Shown one piece after another: positions 1-9,494 of a stretch of DNA of 64,000 nucleotides (positions are counted from its first letter, which is position 1; each line of letters starts with the position of its first letter). Source of the DNA: Mucilaginibacter sp. (lineage in GTDB: Bacteria; Bacteroidota; Bacteroidia; Sphingobacteriales; Sphingobacteriaceae). The translations under genes were made by a program, and so were the position numbers. The DNA is taken from positions 1-64,000 of the forward strand of contig NZ_JAQBOF010000025.1 in NCBI RefSeq assembly GCF_028288185.1, written 5' to 3'. The notes under the pieces are model-generated. The model saw only the letters and a program-made list of their open reading frames with translations. It ran no database searches and had not been told where the DNA came from.

Positions 1-97
1 CGCAGCAGAAGTAGCCGTAGGCCTGGCAATAATTGTAAAGATATACCGCAACACAAATTCGATAGATATTAATGTGTTGAACAGGATAAAATGGTAG
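1..97 (+). CDS. nuoK: NADH-quinone oxidoreductase subunit K, C-terminal end only
   Basis: The window opens inside a reading frame (codons from base 2, TAG at 95-97) that encodes the last 31 residues of a small membrane protein. The fragment reads AAEVAVGLAIIVKIYRNT and onward, like the final helix of NuoK (EAAVGLAI-type motif). NuoK is a three-helix membrane subunit of respiratory complex I that helps carry protons between the antiporter-like subunits. nuoL starts 77 bp downstream, the usual nuoK-nuoL-nuoM-nuoN order. The 5' part lies outside the window, so length and start cannot be judged. Confidence 0.85.
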   Translation, partial: AAEVAVGLAIIVKIYRNTNSIDINVLNRIKW

Positions 98-174
98 CTT
101 AATTTCGGATTTGAATTAATATAATAATAAAGAAAAACGTAATACGTACAACGTCAAACGAACAATATAACAAC

Positions 175-2079
175 ATGGATAAATACATCTGGCTTATTCC
201 TTTATTACCGTTAGCCGGTTTCGTTATTAACGGCCTTGGCCGCAATACTTTGTCAAAAGGCGTTATAGGCTTTATTGGCAGCTTGTTGGTTTTAATTTCA
301 TTTGGGTTAAGCGTTGCTGCTTTCTTCCAGATCAAATCTACCGGACAACCAATAAATGTTGATTTGTTTACCTGGTTCTCTGTTGGTGCATTGAAAGTTA
401 ATTTGGCTTTCCTGGTAGATCAGTTAAGTTCTATAATGCTGTTGATCATAACGGGAGTAGGGTTTTTAATTCACCTGTATTCTGTAGGTTATATGCATGA
501 TGATGACGGCTTTGGTAAGTTCTTCGCTTACTTAAACCTGTTTGTTTTCTTTATGCTATTGTTGGTATTAGGTTCAAACTATCTGGTAATGTTTATAGGT
601 TGGGAAGGTGTGGGGCTTTGCTCTTACCTGCTGATCGGCTTTTGGTACACTAATCCAAACTATGCTGAAGCCGCAAAGAAAGCATTTATCATGAATCGTA
701 TTGGCGACTTAGGTTTCCTGATAGGCATATTTGTAATATTCCATACGTTTGATAGCATAGCATACGCTGAGGTATTTAAAAGAGCGGCTTATGTACATGA
801 TGCACCATTTGTACTCATCACTTTATTATTATTTGTAGGTGCGGTTGGTAAATCGGCACAGTTGCCATTATTTACCTGGCTGCCTGACGCGATGGCCGGC
901 CCAACCCCGGTATCAGCCTTAATACATGCTGCAACCATGGTTACTGCTGGTGTTTATATGATAGCCCGCTCAAACATCCTCTTTACAATGGCTCCTGAAA
1001 CAATGGAGGTTATTGCCATCATCGGATTAGCGACAGCGGCATTTGCGGCATTGATAGCCTTAACACAAACAGATATTAAAAAGGTATTAGCTTATTCAAC
1101 TGTATCGCAGTTAGGCTATATGTTTTTGGGTTTAGGTGTTGGTGCTTATACGGGTGCTTTTTTCCACGTATTAACTCACGCTTTCTTTAAAGCGTTATTA
1201 TTCCTGGGTGCAGGTTCTGTAATTCACGCCATGGGTGGCGAGCAGGATATGCGTAAAATGGGCGGATTATCAGGTAAGATAAAAATTACGTTCGTTACCA
1301 TGTTGGTTGGTACTATTGCTATTGCAGGCATACCGCCATTCTCTGGTTTCTTTTCGAAAGACGAAATTTTGGCCGCGGCCTATGCCCGTAGCACCACATT
1401 TTATGTAGTAGGTGTTATCACCGCTATGTTAACCTCATTCTATATGTTCCGGATGATGTACCTAACGTTTTGGGGTAAATTCCGCGGGACGCATGAGCAG
1501 GAACATCATCTGCATGAGTCGCCGCCAAGCATGACCATTCCATTGATCGTACTGGCTATATTATCAGCCGTTGGTGGTATGATAGGCGTACCGGCAGTAA
1601 TGGGCGGCCATCATGAGTTGGGCGCATACCTTGCCCCGATTTTTGAAGCATCACACAAAATATTAGGTGAGCATGAATTAGCTGCCAGTACAGAATGGTT
1701 ATTGATGGGCCTGTCTGTTGGCGGCGCTTTAATTGCCATGGTTTACGCTTATGTAAAATACGTTAAAAACGCGCATGTACCTGTTGAAGATACCGAAGAG
1801 CGTTCACTATTAGCAAACTTATCTTACCATAAATTTTATGTTGATGAGATCTATGATTTCCTGATCCGCAGGCCGCTTGATGCTATATCAGGGTTCTTCT
1901 ACAACGTTGTAGAGCGTTTAGGCATTGACGGATTGGTGAATGACATTGGTAAAGGTACATTGGAATCAAGCAAGGCTTTGCGTTTACTACAAACGGGTAA
2001 TGTAGGTTTCTACATATTTATGATGGTGGCTGGTATCATTGCCATATTACTGTATAGTTTAAAATTGTTTACCATATAA
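175..2079 (+). CDS. nuoL: NADH-quinone oxidoreductase subunit L
   Basis: 634-residue polytopic membrane protein, the distal antiporter-like proton-pumping subunit of complex I. The GWEGVGLCSYLLIGFW segment places the conserved helix-5 glutamate at residue 144, and Lys226 in VGAVGKSAQLPLFTWLPDAM plus His251 match the residues known to carry protons in this family. The C-terminal 120 or so residues fit the long lateral helix and final anchor of NuoL. Length is normal. It follows nuoK and ends one base before nuoM, so it is translated within the nuo operon. No clear Shine-Dalgarno site is present, which is usual in Bacteroidota. Confidence 0.97.
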   Translation: MDKYIWLIPLLPLAGFVINGLGRNTLSKGVIGFIGSLLVLISFGLSVAAFFQIKSTGQPINVDLFTWFSVGALKVNLAFLVDQLSSIMLLIITGVGFLIHLYSVGYMHDDDGFGKFFAYLNLFVFFMLLLVLGSNYLVMFIGWEGVGLCSYLLIGFWYTNPNYAEAAKKAFIMNRIGDLGFLIGIFVIFHTFDSIAYAEVFKRAAYVHDAPFVLITLLLFVGAVGKSAQLPLFTWLPDAMAGPTPVSALIHAATMVTAGVYMIARSNILFTMAPETMEVIAIIGLATAAFAALIALTQTDIKKVLAYSTVSQLGYMFLGLGVGAYTGAFFHVLTHAFFKALLFLGAGSVIHAMGGEQDMRKMGGLSGKIKITFVTMLVGTIAIAGIPPFSGFFSKDEILAAAYARSTTFYVVGVITAMLTSFYMFRMMYLTFWGKFRGTHEQEHHLHESPPSMTIPLIVLAILSAVGGMIGVPAVMGGHHELGAYLAPIFEASHKILGEHELAASTEWLLMGLSVGGALIAMVYAYVKYVKNAHVPVEDTEERSLLANLSYHKFYVDEIYDFLIRRPLDAISGFFYNVVERLGIDGLVNDIGKGTLESSKALRLLQTGNVGFYIFMMVAGIIAILLYSLKLFTI

Positions 2080-2080
2080 A

Positions 2081-3541
2081 ATGACGGTTAGTATATTAAT
2101 ATTTTTGCCGGTTATTGCGGCGCTTGCTGTTCTCTTCTTTAAGAACGAAACGGCTAAACACGCGGCATTATTTTTCTCTGTTGTCGAACTGGCAATTGCC
2201 GGTATATTCCTGGCTAATTTTGTACCCGATGCTAGCACACAATTTGCTGTTGATGTACCATGGATAGTAAAACTGGGTATTTACTTTAGCGCAGGTATTG
2301 ATGGGATCAGCATGATCATGGTATTGCTTACTACGGTGCTTGTTCCGCTTATAATTTTAACCACCTACAAACACCAGTATAAAAATGCCAATGCTTTTTA
2401 CGCCTTGATATTATTTATGCAGGCAGGTATGCTGGTTGTATTTACCGCTTTAGATGGGTTTTTATTCTACGTAGGTTGGGAAGCCGCATTAATACCTATC
2501 TATTTTATCTGCTCACTTTGGGGCGGCGAAAACAGAATCCGTATCACCATTAAATTTTTCATTTATACGTTTGCCGGTTCGTTATTTATGTTGCTGGGCA
2601 TTATATATATGTATATGCAATCGCCTGGGCAAAACTATAGCATAACCGAGTTTTATGCCAGCAGTCAGCTTACTACAGGCCATTCAGGTTTGGTATTCTG
2701 GGCCTTCTTCCTGGCGTTTGCTATAAAAATGCCGTTGTTCCCGTTCCATACGTGGCAGCCCGATACTTATACCGAAGCACCAAGCGCAGGTACCATGATG
2801 CTATCGGGCATAATGCTTAAAATGGGTATTTACGGCGCTATAAGGTGGTTGATACCTATTGCACCGGCAGGCTTTTTAACCTGGCAAACGGTAATTATTA
2901 TAATGGCGGTAATCAGTATTGTTTACGGCTCGATCATTGCGTTTACGCAAACTGATGGTAAGCGTTTGGTTGCTTATTCATCCATAGCACACGTTGGCCT
3001 TATTGCCGCAGGTATATTTGTTTGGAACGTACAAGGTGTACAAGGTGCCATGATACAAATGCTTAGTCACGGTATTAACGTGGTGGGTATGTTCTTTATA
3101 TGGGATATCATCAGCACTCGTTTAGGTACGCGAAATATTAACCAGCTGGGTGGTATAGCTAAAGTTGCTCCGCATTTTTCTATTGCTTTTTTAATTATTG
3201 TGTTGGGTACGGTGGCGTTGCCATTAACTAATGGTTTTATAGGCGAGTTTTTATTATTAAACAGTGTTTATCAATATAGCATTTGGGTAGCCGCGGTTGC
3301 CGGCCTAACCATTATTTTTGGCGCGGTATATATGTTGCGTATGTATAAAAATGTAATGCAGGGCACCACTAATGAATTAACTGCTACGTTTACAGATATT
3401 CATGGCTCAGAAAAATTAGTATTAGGTATTATCTGTGTGTTAATAATTGGCCTGGGTATATATCCGCAGCCAATATTACACATATCATCAGCCGCTGTCG
3501 AAAATTTGGTACACAGTGTAAGATTCCCAGTTAAGTTTTAA
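2081..3541 (+). CDS. nuoM: NADH-quinone oxidoreductase subunit M
   Basis: 486-residue antiporter-like membrane subunit of complex I. The GWEAALIPIYFICSLWGG motif gives the conserved helix-5 glutamate (residue 134). Lys216 in FAIKMPLFPFHTWQPD is the helix-7 lysine, and the TEAPSAGTMMLSGIMLKMG stretch is typical of NuoM. About 13-14 hydrophobic segments are visible and the length is normal. The ATG lies one base after the nuoL stop, and nuoN follows after 2 bp, so the three antiporter-like genes form one tight transcriptional unit. Confidence 0.97.
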   Translation: MTVSILIFLPVIAALAVLFFKNETAKHAALFFSVVELAIAGIFLANFVPDASTQFAVDVPWIVKLGIYFSAGIDGISMIMVLLTTVLVPLIILTTYKHQYKNANAFYALILFMQAGMLVVFTALDGFLFYVGWEAALIPIYFICSLWGGENRIRITIKFFIYTFAGSLFMLLGIIYMYMQSPGQNYSITEFYASSQLTTGHSGLVFWAFFLAFAIKMPLFPFHTWQPDTYTEAPSAGTMMLSGIMLKMGIYGAIRWLIPIAPAGFLTWQTVIIIMAVISIVYGSIIAFTQTDGKRLVAYSSIAHVGLIAAGIFVWNVQGVQGAMIQMLSHGINVVGMFFIWDIISTRLGTRNINQLGGIAKVAPHFSIAFLIIVLGTVALPLTNGFIGEFLLLNSVYQYSIWVAAVAGLTIIFGAVYMLRMYKNVMQGTTNELTATFTDIHGSEKLVLGIICVLIIGLGIYPQPILHISSAAVENLVHSVRFPVKF

Positions 3542-3543
3542 TT

Positions 3544-4920
3544 ATGAATACTATAATAGTTATATCTGTTTTACCTATAGTGCTTTTGTATTTAGGTTTA
3601 TATAAAATGCAAAAAGCGTTGTTGCCGGTAACCGTTGTTGGTTTACTTGCTGCATTAGGTTTAGCAATAGCGCAATGGAACACCGGCGCTGTACCAGAAT
3701 ATCATGGAATGATATTATTTAATAATTTTTCTGTTATTTTTTCATCAGTTGCCATTATATCAACCCTGTTAATACTACTGCTTGCTAAAGATTATTTTGA
3801 AAAGATAAGCAACCATGTAGCCGAGTATTATGCTATTATTTTATTCTCCCTGGTGGGGATGATTGTAATGGTTTCTTACTATAATTTAACCATGTTATTT
3901 ATCGGCATAGAAATAATGTCGGTAAGCTTGTATATACTGGCAGGTATTAAGAAGAACGATTTTGCATCAAACGAAGCAGCATTGAAATACTTCTTAATGG
4001 GTGCTTTTTCAACCGGCTTTTTATTATTCGGCGTTACTTTAATATATGGCTCAACAGGTTCATTTGGCTTGGAAGCTATTCAAACATGGGTATTAGATCA
4101 TGCGGTTGTTGCCCCTATGTTATGTGCCGGTATAGTATTAGTTATTGTTGGCCTATGCTTTAAAGTAGGGGTAGCTCCGTTCCATTTCTGGGTACCGGAT
4201 GTGTATGAAGGTTCGCCGTCATTAATAACGGCCTTTATGTCTACAGTGTCTAAAATTGCCAGCTTTGCTGCCTTTTTACGCCTGTTTTCTACGTGTTTTC
4301 CGGTGTTATCTAATATATGGGCGCCCGCGTTAATTGTTATAGCTATTATAACATTATTTATAGGTAACATAACCGCGCTATATCAGCAAACCTTTAAGCG
4401 GATGCTGGCTTATTCAAGTGTATCGCATGCAGGTTATTTATTGTTTGCAATTTTAGCATTAGGTGCAAGCTCAACAAATACCATATTTGTATATGGCACC
4501 GCTTATTCTATAGCCACAATTACAGCCTTTGGCGCGTTAATACTTGTACAACAAGAAACAGGAAGCGATAGCTTTGACAGCTTTAACGGACTAGGTAAAA
4601 AGAACCCGTTCCTGGCGTTGGTATTAACCATAGCCATGTTATCATTAGCAGGCATACCGCTTACAGCCGGCTTTATAGGTAAGTTTTTCGCCTTTAATAT
4701 GGTATTGGGCAAAATGCATATCGCGTTAGCTATTGTAGCGGTTATTAACGCTATCATCAGTATTTTCTATTATTTCAGGGTTATTGTTGCCATGTACTTC
4801 CGCGGTACAGAGCGCGAGCAGATCGTGGTTTCGCCTTATTATGTTTTTGTGTTAGGCTTTACAGCACTGGCAACAATTGTAATAGGTGTGTACCCGCAAT
4901 TGATTAGCGGACTCATTTAA
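3544..4920 (+). CDS. nuoN: NADH-quinone oxidoreductase subunit N
   Basis: 458-residue membrane subunit of complex I, third of the antiporter-like set. Glu123 in FIGIEIMSVSLYILAG and Lys207 in CFKVGVAPFHFWVPDVYEG are the conserved proton-channel residues, and the YEGSP motif after the lysine separates NuoN from NuoM and NuoL. The length suits the bacterial NuoN family. It starts 2 bp after nuoM and is the last nuo gene; the next gene (DedA family) is 57 bp on, with a palindrome between. Confidence 0.97.
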   Translation: MNTIIVISVLPIVLLYLGLYKMQKALLPVTVVGLLAALGLAIAQWNTGAVPEYHGMILFNNFSVIFSSVAIISTLLILLLAKDYFEKISNHVAEYYAIILFSLVGMIVMVSYYNLTMLFIGIEIMSVSLYILAGIKKNDFASNEAALKYFLMGAFSTGFLLFGVTLIYGSTGSFGLEAIQTWVLDHAVVAPMLCAGIVLVIVGLCFKVGVAPFHFWVPDVYEGSPSLITAFMSTVSKIASFAAFLRLFSTCFPVLSNIWAPALIVIAIITLFIGNITALYQQTFKRMLAYSSVSHAGYLLFAILALGASSTNTIFVYGTAYSIATITAFGALILVQQETGSDSFDSFNGLGKKNPFLALVLTIAMLSLAGIPLTAGFIGKFFAFNMVLGKMHIALAIVAVINAIISIFYYFRVIVAMYFRGTEREQIVVSPYYVFVLGFTALATIVIGVYPQLISGLI

Positions 4921-4950
4921 TGAGCAATCAAAATCCCAAAAAATGATTTA

Positions 4951-4972
4951 ATATTTGTAGTTTTACAAATAT
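4951..4972. promoter_or_regulatory. Perfect palindrome just before the DedA gene
   Basis: ATATTTGTA, four spacer bases, then TACAAATAT: a perfect 9-bp inverted repeat ending 5 bp before the DedA start codon at 4978. No T-run follows, so it is a poor rho-independent terminator for nuoN. Position and symmetry fit an operator or a 5'-end hairpin. Which factor, if any, binds is not visible. Confidence 0.4.
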
Positions 4973-4977
4973 AGTGA

Positions 4978-5610
4978 ATGGAAAATTTTTGGGAACACCT
5001 GCAAAATTTAACAGACGCTCAATCCATTTTAAGTAAGGGAGGGTTTTACTTCCTGCTTATTGTAGTTTTTGCTGAAACAGGTCTGTTTTTCGGTTTTTTT
5101 TTACCGGGTGATTATTTATTATTCATGGCCGGTCTGCTATGCTCATCAGGGATGATCGATGTATCATTGGGTACATTGCTGTTATCCGTAATTTTGGCAG
5201 GTATCTTAGGCAATTACACAGGCTATTGGTTTGGTTACCGAACGGGGCCAATACTGTTCAACAAAAACGATTCATTGTTCTTTAAAAAGCGCTACATAAT
5301 AATAGCCGAGGAGTTTTATGCCAAGCACGGCGGCATGGCATTAGTTTTAGGCAGATTTTTCCCGATAATAAGAACTTTTGCGCCTATCTTTGCAGGCGTG
5401 GTTAAAGTAGACTTTAAAAAGTTTACCTTATATAACTTAGCAGGTAGCATAATGTGGGTAAACACATTTATCTTATCCGGTTATTTTTTGGGTAGAAAGT
5501 ACCCACAATTAAAAGATTATCTGGAATACGTAGTATTAGGATTAATAATAGTTACAACAATTCCGCTTATTATTGCTTTCTTAAAAAAGCGATTAGTAAA
5601 AAGCGAATAA
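4978..5610 (+). CDS. DedA/SNARE-associated family membrane protein
   Basis: 210-residue integral membrane protein of the DedA superfamily. These proteins are linked to undecaprenyl-phosphate or phospholipid flipping and envelope homeostasis. The early FAETGLFFGFFLPGDYLLF segment and the central LVLGRFFPIIRTFAPIFAG segment (around residues 122-140, the family's GRF-P--R motif) are diagnostic, with about five hydrophobic segments. It lies between the nuo operon and pyrophosphatase on the same strand, with 57 bp upstream holding a palindrome. Substrate is not predictable from sequence alone. Confidence 0.9.
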   Translation: MENFWEHLQNLTDAQSILSKGGFYFLLIVVFAETGLFFGFFLPGDYLLFMAGLLCSSGMIDVSLGTLLLSVILAGILGNYTGYWFGYRTGPILFNKNDSLFFKKRYIIIAEEFYAKHGGMALVLGRFFPIIRTFAPIFAGVVKVDFKKFTLYNLAGSIMWVNTFILSGYFLGRKYPQLKDYLEYVVLGLIIVTTIPLIIAFLKKRLVKSE

Positions 5611-5628
5611 TAAATTATAATAAAATAA

Positions 5629-6174
5629 ATGAGTACACAACATCCATGGCACCAGGTTTCGCCGGGCGATAACATTCCTGAATTTGTAAATGCGGTAATT
5701 GAGATACCTAAGGGATCAAAAGCTAAATATGAAATTGATAAAGATTCGGGCTTGTTAAAACTTGATCGTGTATTGTTTTCATCAGTAATGTACCCCGCTA
5801 ATTATGGCTTTATCCCGCAAACTTATTGCGATGATAAAGATCCGCTGGATATATTAGTATTATGTTCTATCGATGTGTTCCCGATGTCCATCATTGAAGC
5901 CAAAATAGTTGGCGTAATGCACATGGTTGATAATGGCGAGCAGGATGATAAAATTATCGCGGTAGCAAAAAATGATATGTCTATAAACTATATTAACGAT
6001 TTACAAGAGCTGCCGCCACATGCCATGAAAGAGATAGTACGTTTCTTTAAAGACTATAAAGCTTTGGAAGATAAAAAGGTAACTATTGAGCATATGTTGG
6101 GTAAGAAATACGCCTACAAAGTTATTAATGAAAGTTTAGAACTATATAAGTCTACTTTTCCTGTTTACCAATAA
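5629..6174 (+). CDS. ppa: Inorganic pyrophosphatase (family I)
   Basis: 181-residue soluble enzyme that hydrolyses pyrophosphate to two phosphates, pulling biosynthetic reactions forward. [13 protein letters not shown] near residue 25 and the signature [11 protein letters not shown] (around residues 65-75), whose aspartates bind Mg2+, identify family I. Length matches bacterial enzymes. The gene follows dedA by 18 bp and precedes the CBS-domain gene by a few bases, so all three may be co-transcribed. Nothing unusual is seen. Confidence 0.95.
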   Translation: MSTQHPWHQVSPGDNIPEFVNAVIEIPKGSKAKYEIDKDSGLLKLDRVLFSSVMYPANYGFIPQTYCDDKDPLDILVLCSIDVFPMSIIEAKIVGVMHMVDNGEQDDKIIAVAKNDMSINYINDLQELPPHAMKEIVRFFKDYKALEDKKVTIEHMLGKKYAYKVINESLELYKSTFPVYQ

Positions 6175-6181
6175 TTAATTG

Positions 6182-7519
6182 ATGGCGCCTGACCTCTACG
6201 TAAACGGATATTATATTGTATTAACCATATTCCTGGTTTTCCTGAACGGTTTTTTTGTGGCCGCAGAATTTGCGTTGGTCCGCGTTCGTAGTTCGCAAAT
6301 TGAATTAAAAGTAAAAACAGGTAGTCGCGTAGCACGGCTTACCCGTAGTATAATGGCTAATCTGTCGGGTTACCTGGCTGCAACACAATTAGGCATAACT
6401 ATAGCATCGCTGGGCTTGGGTGTAGTTGGTGAAGACGTATTTACCCGTGTGATGCTGAACATGTTTAAAATGTTTGGCGTAGAGATAAAGTCTGTCCTGA
6501 TTATTAATACAAGCCATGTATTTGCGTTTATTGTGATTACAGTACTTAGCATCGTTTTTGGGGAATTGGCACCTAAAAGGCTGGCCATACAAAGTTCCGT
6601 GCGTACTGCATTGGCAATATCTGCACCGTTGCGTATATTCTTTGTGATGTTTAAGCCTATAATCTGGTTGCTTAACAACTTTGCTAACTTTATTTTAAAA
6701 CTATTAGGCATTAACGCTGTACAAGGCGAAACGCACCATAGTTCGGAAGAGTTACAATATCTTTTGGAACAAGGCAAGGAAACCGGTGCACTAGATTCGA
6801 CCGAGCATGAACTGATCCAAAACGTGTTTGATTTTAACGAACGCGTGGTTAAAAACATCATGGTCCCCCGCACTAAAATATCGGGTATTGAAGTTAATGC
6901 TACCAAGGAGGAATTATTGGAAGTTTTGATAACAGAAGGTTATTCGCGTATACCGGTTTATGATGAGGTTATTGATAAGATAGTTGGTATAGTACATGCT
7001 AAAGATGTTTTGCCGCTACTGGCCCGTGATGAAGAGATCGTGCTAAAAAACATTATCCGCAAGCCATACTTTATCCCCGAAACCAAAAAGATAAACGACC
7101 TAATGGCCGAGCTACAGCAAAAGCGCATACAGATAGCCATCGTGTCTGATGAGTTTGGCGGCACCGCGGGTATGGTTACCCTGGAAGATATTGTTGAAGA
7201 ACTGGTGGGCGAGATACAGGATGAATACGATGAGGAGAAGCCAATTGTAGAAGCAGTAAATGATCGCGAATTTATAGTGAATGCCCTGGCACCGATATAT
7301 GATGTAAACGGCCACTTGCCGCATGACTTGCCCGAGGATGGCGACTTTGATACTGTATCCGGCTGGCTGGGCCATATATTTGGTAAAATACCTGATGTTG
7401 GCGAGCAGAAAGAATCAAACGGCTATAACATCACCGTACTAAAAAAATCCGACCAGAATATTGAATCGGTTAAGTTGGAACTATTGCTAAATGAAGAAGA
7501 TACAGTAGATTTACACTAA
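6182..7519 (+). CDS. CNNM/CorC-HlyC-type membrane protein with CBS domains
   Basis: About 445 residues. The N-terminal 190 or so form a DUF21/CNNM membrane domain (FFVAAEFALVRVRSSQIE is typical). A CBS-domain pair follows (residues about 205-335, with VPRTKISGIEV and RIPVYDEVIDKIVGIVHAKD), and a C-terminal CorC_HlyC domain ends with DFDTVSGWLGHIFGKIP. Family members are linked to Mg2+/cation efflux; the gliding protein GldE belongs to the same family, but this copy cannot be assigned to GldE. I chose the ATG at 6182 over the in-frame TTG at 6179. It follows ppa closely and precedes rsmE. Confidence 0.9.
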   Translation: MAPDLYVNGYYIVLTIFLVFLNGFFVAAEFALVRVRSSQIELKVKTGSRVARLTRSIMANLSGYLAATQLGITIASLGLGVVGEDVFTRVMLNMFKMFGVEIKSVLIINTSHVFAFIVITVLSIVFGELAPKRLAIQSSVRTALAISAPLRIFFVMFKPIIWLLNNFANFILKLLGINAVQGETHHSSEELQYLLEQGKETGALDSTEHELIQNVFDFNERVVKNIMVPRTKISGIEVNATKEELLEVLITEGYSRIPVYDEVIDKIVGIVHAKDVLPLLARDEEIVLKNIIRKPYFIPETKKINDLMAELQQKRIQIAIVSDEFGGTAGMVTLEDIVEELVGEIQDEYDEEKPIVEAVNDREFIVNALAPIYDVNGHLPHDLPEDGDFDTVSGWLGHIFGKIPDVGEQKESNGYNITVLKKSDQNIESVKLELLLNEEDTVDLH

Positions 7520-7530
7520 TCTGCCTGCCA

Positions 7531-8238
7531 ATGCATCTTTTTTATACACCTGATATTGCCCCTGCACATCCTCAATACTTTCTTAACGAAGAAGAGAGCA
7601 AGCATGCCGTACGCGTTTTGCGTTTGGAGGTTGGCTCGGAAGTACAATTGATTGACGGCAAAGGAGGGCTATACACTGCGCAAATTAAAGACGCGCACCC
7701 AAAGCGTACTATCCTGCAAATTACCAATGTAATTACCAGTTATAATAAGCGCGACCATTACTTACATATCGCCATAGCCCCAACAAAAAACCTGGATAGG
7801 TTGGAGTGGTTTTTGGAGAAAGCTACCGAGATAGGTATTGACGAAATATCATTGATCATCTGCCAGCGATCTGAACGTAAAGAAGCAAAAACCGAGCGGC
7901 TAAATAAGATTATAACGGCAGCTATTAAGCAATCGTTAAAGGCGTTCCACCCGGTTTTAAACGAGGCTGTAACGTTCAATAAGTTTTTAGCACAGCCTTT
8001 TGACGGACAAAAATTTATCGCGCATTGCGAGGACAGTGAAAAGACAAGCCTTAGTGCTGAGATAGAAAAGCAAGGCAAATATTTAATATTGATAGGCCCC
8101 GAAGGTGATTTTTCGCCTGCCGAAATTGATGCCGCTTTGCAAAGCGGATATAAAGCCATAACTTTAGGTGATAGCAGGCTGCGTACAGAAACCGCCGCGT
8201 TAGAAGCCTGTTTTGAGGTGAATTTTTTAAACCGATAA
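7531..8238 (+). CDS. rsmE: 16S rRNA (uracil1498-N3)-methyltransferase
   Basis: 235-residue SPOUT-fold methyltransferase that modifies U1498 in the decoding region of 16S rRNA. The SAM-binding knot motifs LIGPEGDFSPAE and LGDSRLRTETAALEA near the C-terminus are diagnostic, and the N-terminal PUA-like region (EEESKHAVRVLRLEVGSEVQ) agrees. Its TAA is immediately followed by the ATG of the DUF4159 gene, implying coupled translation. Confidence 0.95.
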   Translation: MHLFYTPDIAPAHPQYFLNEEESKHAVRVLRLEVGSEVQLIDGKGGLYTAQIKDAHPKRTILQITNVITSYNKRDHYLHIAIAPTKNLDRLEWFLEKATEIGIDEISLIICQRSERKEAKTERLNKIITAAIKQSLKAFHPVLNEAVTFNKFLAQPFDGQKFIAHCEDSEKTSLSAEIEKQGKYLILIGPEGDFSPAEIDAALQSGYKAITLGDSRLRTETAALEACFEVNFLNR

Positions 8239-8901
8239 ATGAAGAAGATAATTGCTGCCGTTTGTGCTTGTATATTGCTACTAATAATTAGCAGCTTTAA
8301 CACGCCAACCTATAAAATGGCCAAGCTTAAATATGCCGGCGGCGGCGATTGGTATGGCGACAGAACCGCTTTACCCAACCTGATAAAGTTTTGCAACGAA
8401 AATTTAAAAACTAATTTTCAGGCTGATGACGATATAGTTGAGCCGGGCAGCGCGCAGTTATTTAACTACCCGTTTATTTTTATGACGGGGCATGGTAACG
8501 TTATCTTCTCTGATCAGGATGCGGCCAATTTAAGAAAGTATTTAACCGGTGGCGGTTTCCTGCATATTGATGATAATTATGGATTGGATAAATTTATCCG
8601 CCCGCAAATGAAAAAGGTTTTCCCCGAGCTTGATTTTGTGGAGCTGCCGACTAATTATCCTATCTATCACCAAAAATATCCGTTTCCTAACGGCTTGCCT
8701 AAAATACATGAGCATGACGGCAAACGTCCGCAAGGCTTTGGGTTGATATATAAAGGCAGGCTGGTTTGTTTTTACACTTATGAGTGCGATCTGGGCAACG
8801 GCTGGGAAGATTATGGAACCTACGCTGGTGATACCCAGGAAAATCGCTTAAAGGCGCTAAAAATGGGTGCTAACCTTATTCAATTCGTACTAACGCAATA
8901 A
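8239..8901 (+). CDS. DUF4159-family secreted protein
   Basis: 220 residues with an N-terminal hydrophobic export segment (MKKIIAAVCACILLLIISSF). The rest matches what I recognise as DUF4159, with FMTGHGNVIFSDQDAANLR, GGGFLHIDDNYGLDKF and a conserved C-terminal YECDLGNGWEDYG block. The fold recalls class-I glutamine-amidotransferase-like domains, but no catalytic function is established. The start abuts the rsmE stop and a biotin-carrier gene follows after 5 bp, so it sits in a housekeeping operon. Function unknown; probably periplasmic. Confidence 0.8.
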   Translation: MKKIIAAVCACILLLIISSFNTPTYKMAKLKYAGGGDWYGDRTALPNLIKFCNENLKTNFQADDDIVEPGSAQLFNYPFIFMTGHGNVIFSDQDAANLRKYLTGGGFLHIDDNYGLDKFIRPQMKKVFPELDFVELPTNYPIYHQKYPFPNGLPKIHEHDGKRPQGFGLIYKGRLVCFYTYECDLGNGWEDYGTYAGDTQENRLKALKMGANLIQFVLTQ

Positions 8902-8906
8902 CTATC

Positions 8907-9407
8907 ATGTACCAGCTAAAAGTAAATGGGCAATATGATTACGCGGTTGATAAAAATGGCGATGAATTATTGATCAATAATAAAAAAACACAAGCTGATA
9001 TTAAACAGCTAAGCCCATCAACCTGGCATATTATTGAACAGTTGCGATCATACAACGTTGAGGTTATAGACTTTAATAAATCATTAAAAACTGCCCGGAT
9101 CAGGGTTAATAATAATATCTACAACATTACAGCTAAAGATCAATTTGATGTACTGTTAGAAAAAATGGGTCTTAGTGGTTTAACTAACGCCAAAATAAGT
9201 GAGCTTAAAGCACCCATGCCCGGCATGGTATTAAAAGTTTTTGCCCAAGAAGGAGCCACGGTACAGAAAGGCGATAACCTGTTTGTTTTGGAGGCCATGA
9301 AGATGGAAAACATTATCAAATCTCCGGTTGATACCATAATTAAATCGATTAAAATAAAGCCGGGCGATAAAGTAGAAAAGGGGCAGGTATTACTGCAGTT
9401 TGCATAA
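8907..9407 (+). CDS. Biotin carboxyl carrier protein subunit
   Basis: 166 residues. The last 70 or so form a biotinyl/lipoyl attachment domain: APMPGMVLKVFAQEGATVQKGD followed by EAMKMEN, with Lys132 as the expected biotinylated residue. The N-terminal half is the spacer typical of Bacteroidota stand-alone carriers for acyl-CoA (acetyl-, propionyl- or methylcrotonyl-CoA) carboxylases. No carboxylase or carboxyltransferase partner gene is within the window, so the acyl-CoA substrate cannot be told. It is last in the plus-strand run and ends at a strong hairpin. Confidence 0.85.
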   Translation: MYQLKVNGQYDYAVDKNGDELLINNKKTQADIKQLSPSTWHIIEQLRSYNVEVIDFNKSLKTARIRVNNNIYNITAKDQFDVLLEKMGLSGLTNAKISELKAPMPGMVLKVFAQEGATVQKGDNLFVLEAMKMENIIKSPVDTIIKSIKIKPGDKVEKGQVLLQFA

Positions 9408-9445
9408 AAAAAGAGCGGTCTGAATTTCAAGCCGCTCTTTTTTTT
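9406..9445. terminator. Bidirectional rho-independent terminator
   Basis: An A-run, GAGCGG, loop, CCGCTC and a long T-run form a hairpin flanked by A and T tracts on the two sides. It lies between convergent genes (biotin carrier ending 9407, gldJ ending 9492), so it can stop transcription from both directions. Confidence 0.85.
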
Positions 9446-9449
9446 ATGC

Positions 9450-9494
9450 CCATTCTTCAAGTCTCCCTTACCGGGAGAGATTAGAGGGGGCTTA
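9450..9494 (-). repeat. Intergenic palindromic repeat, CCCCTCTAATCTCC family, copy 1
   Basis: On the minus strand this reads AGCCCCCTCTAATCTCTCCC, then GGTAAGGGAGACTTGAAG. It closely resembles the repeat at 56190-56275 and carries a short internal hairpin (CTCCC/GGGAG). It overlaps the last bases of gldJ. Confidence 0.6.

Noticed and set aside
4098..4757. Antisense ORFs inside nuoN
   Set aside because: Shadow frames of a clearly coding plus-strand gene; no domain features.
7758..8303. 181-residue antisense ORF across rsmE
   Set aside because: Mirror frame of rsmE, whose SPOUT motifs are intact.
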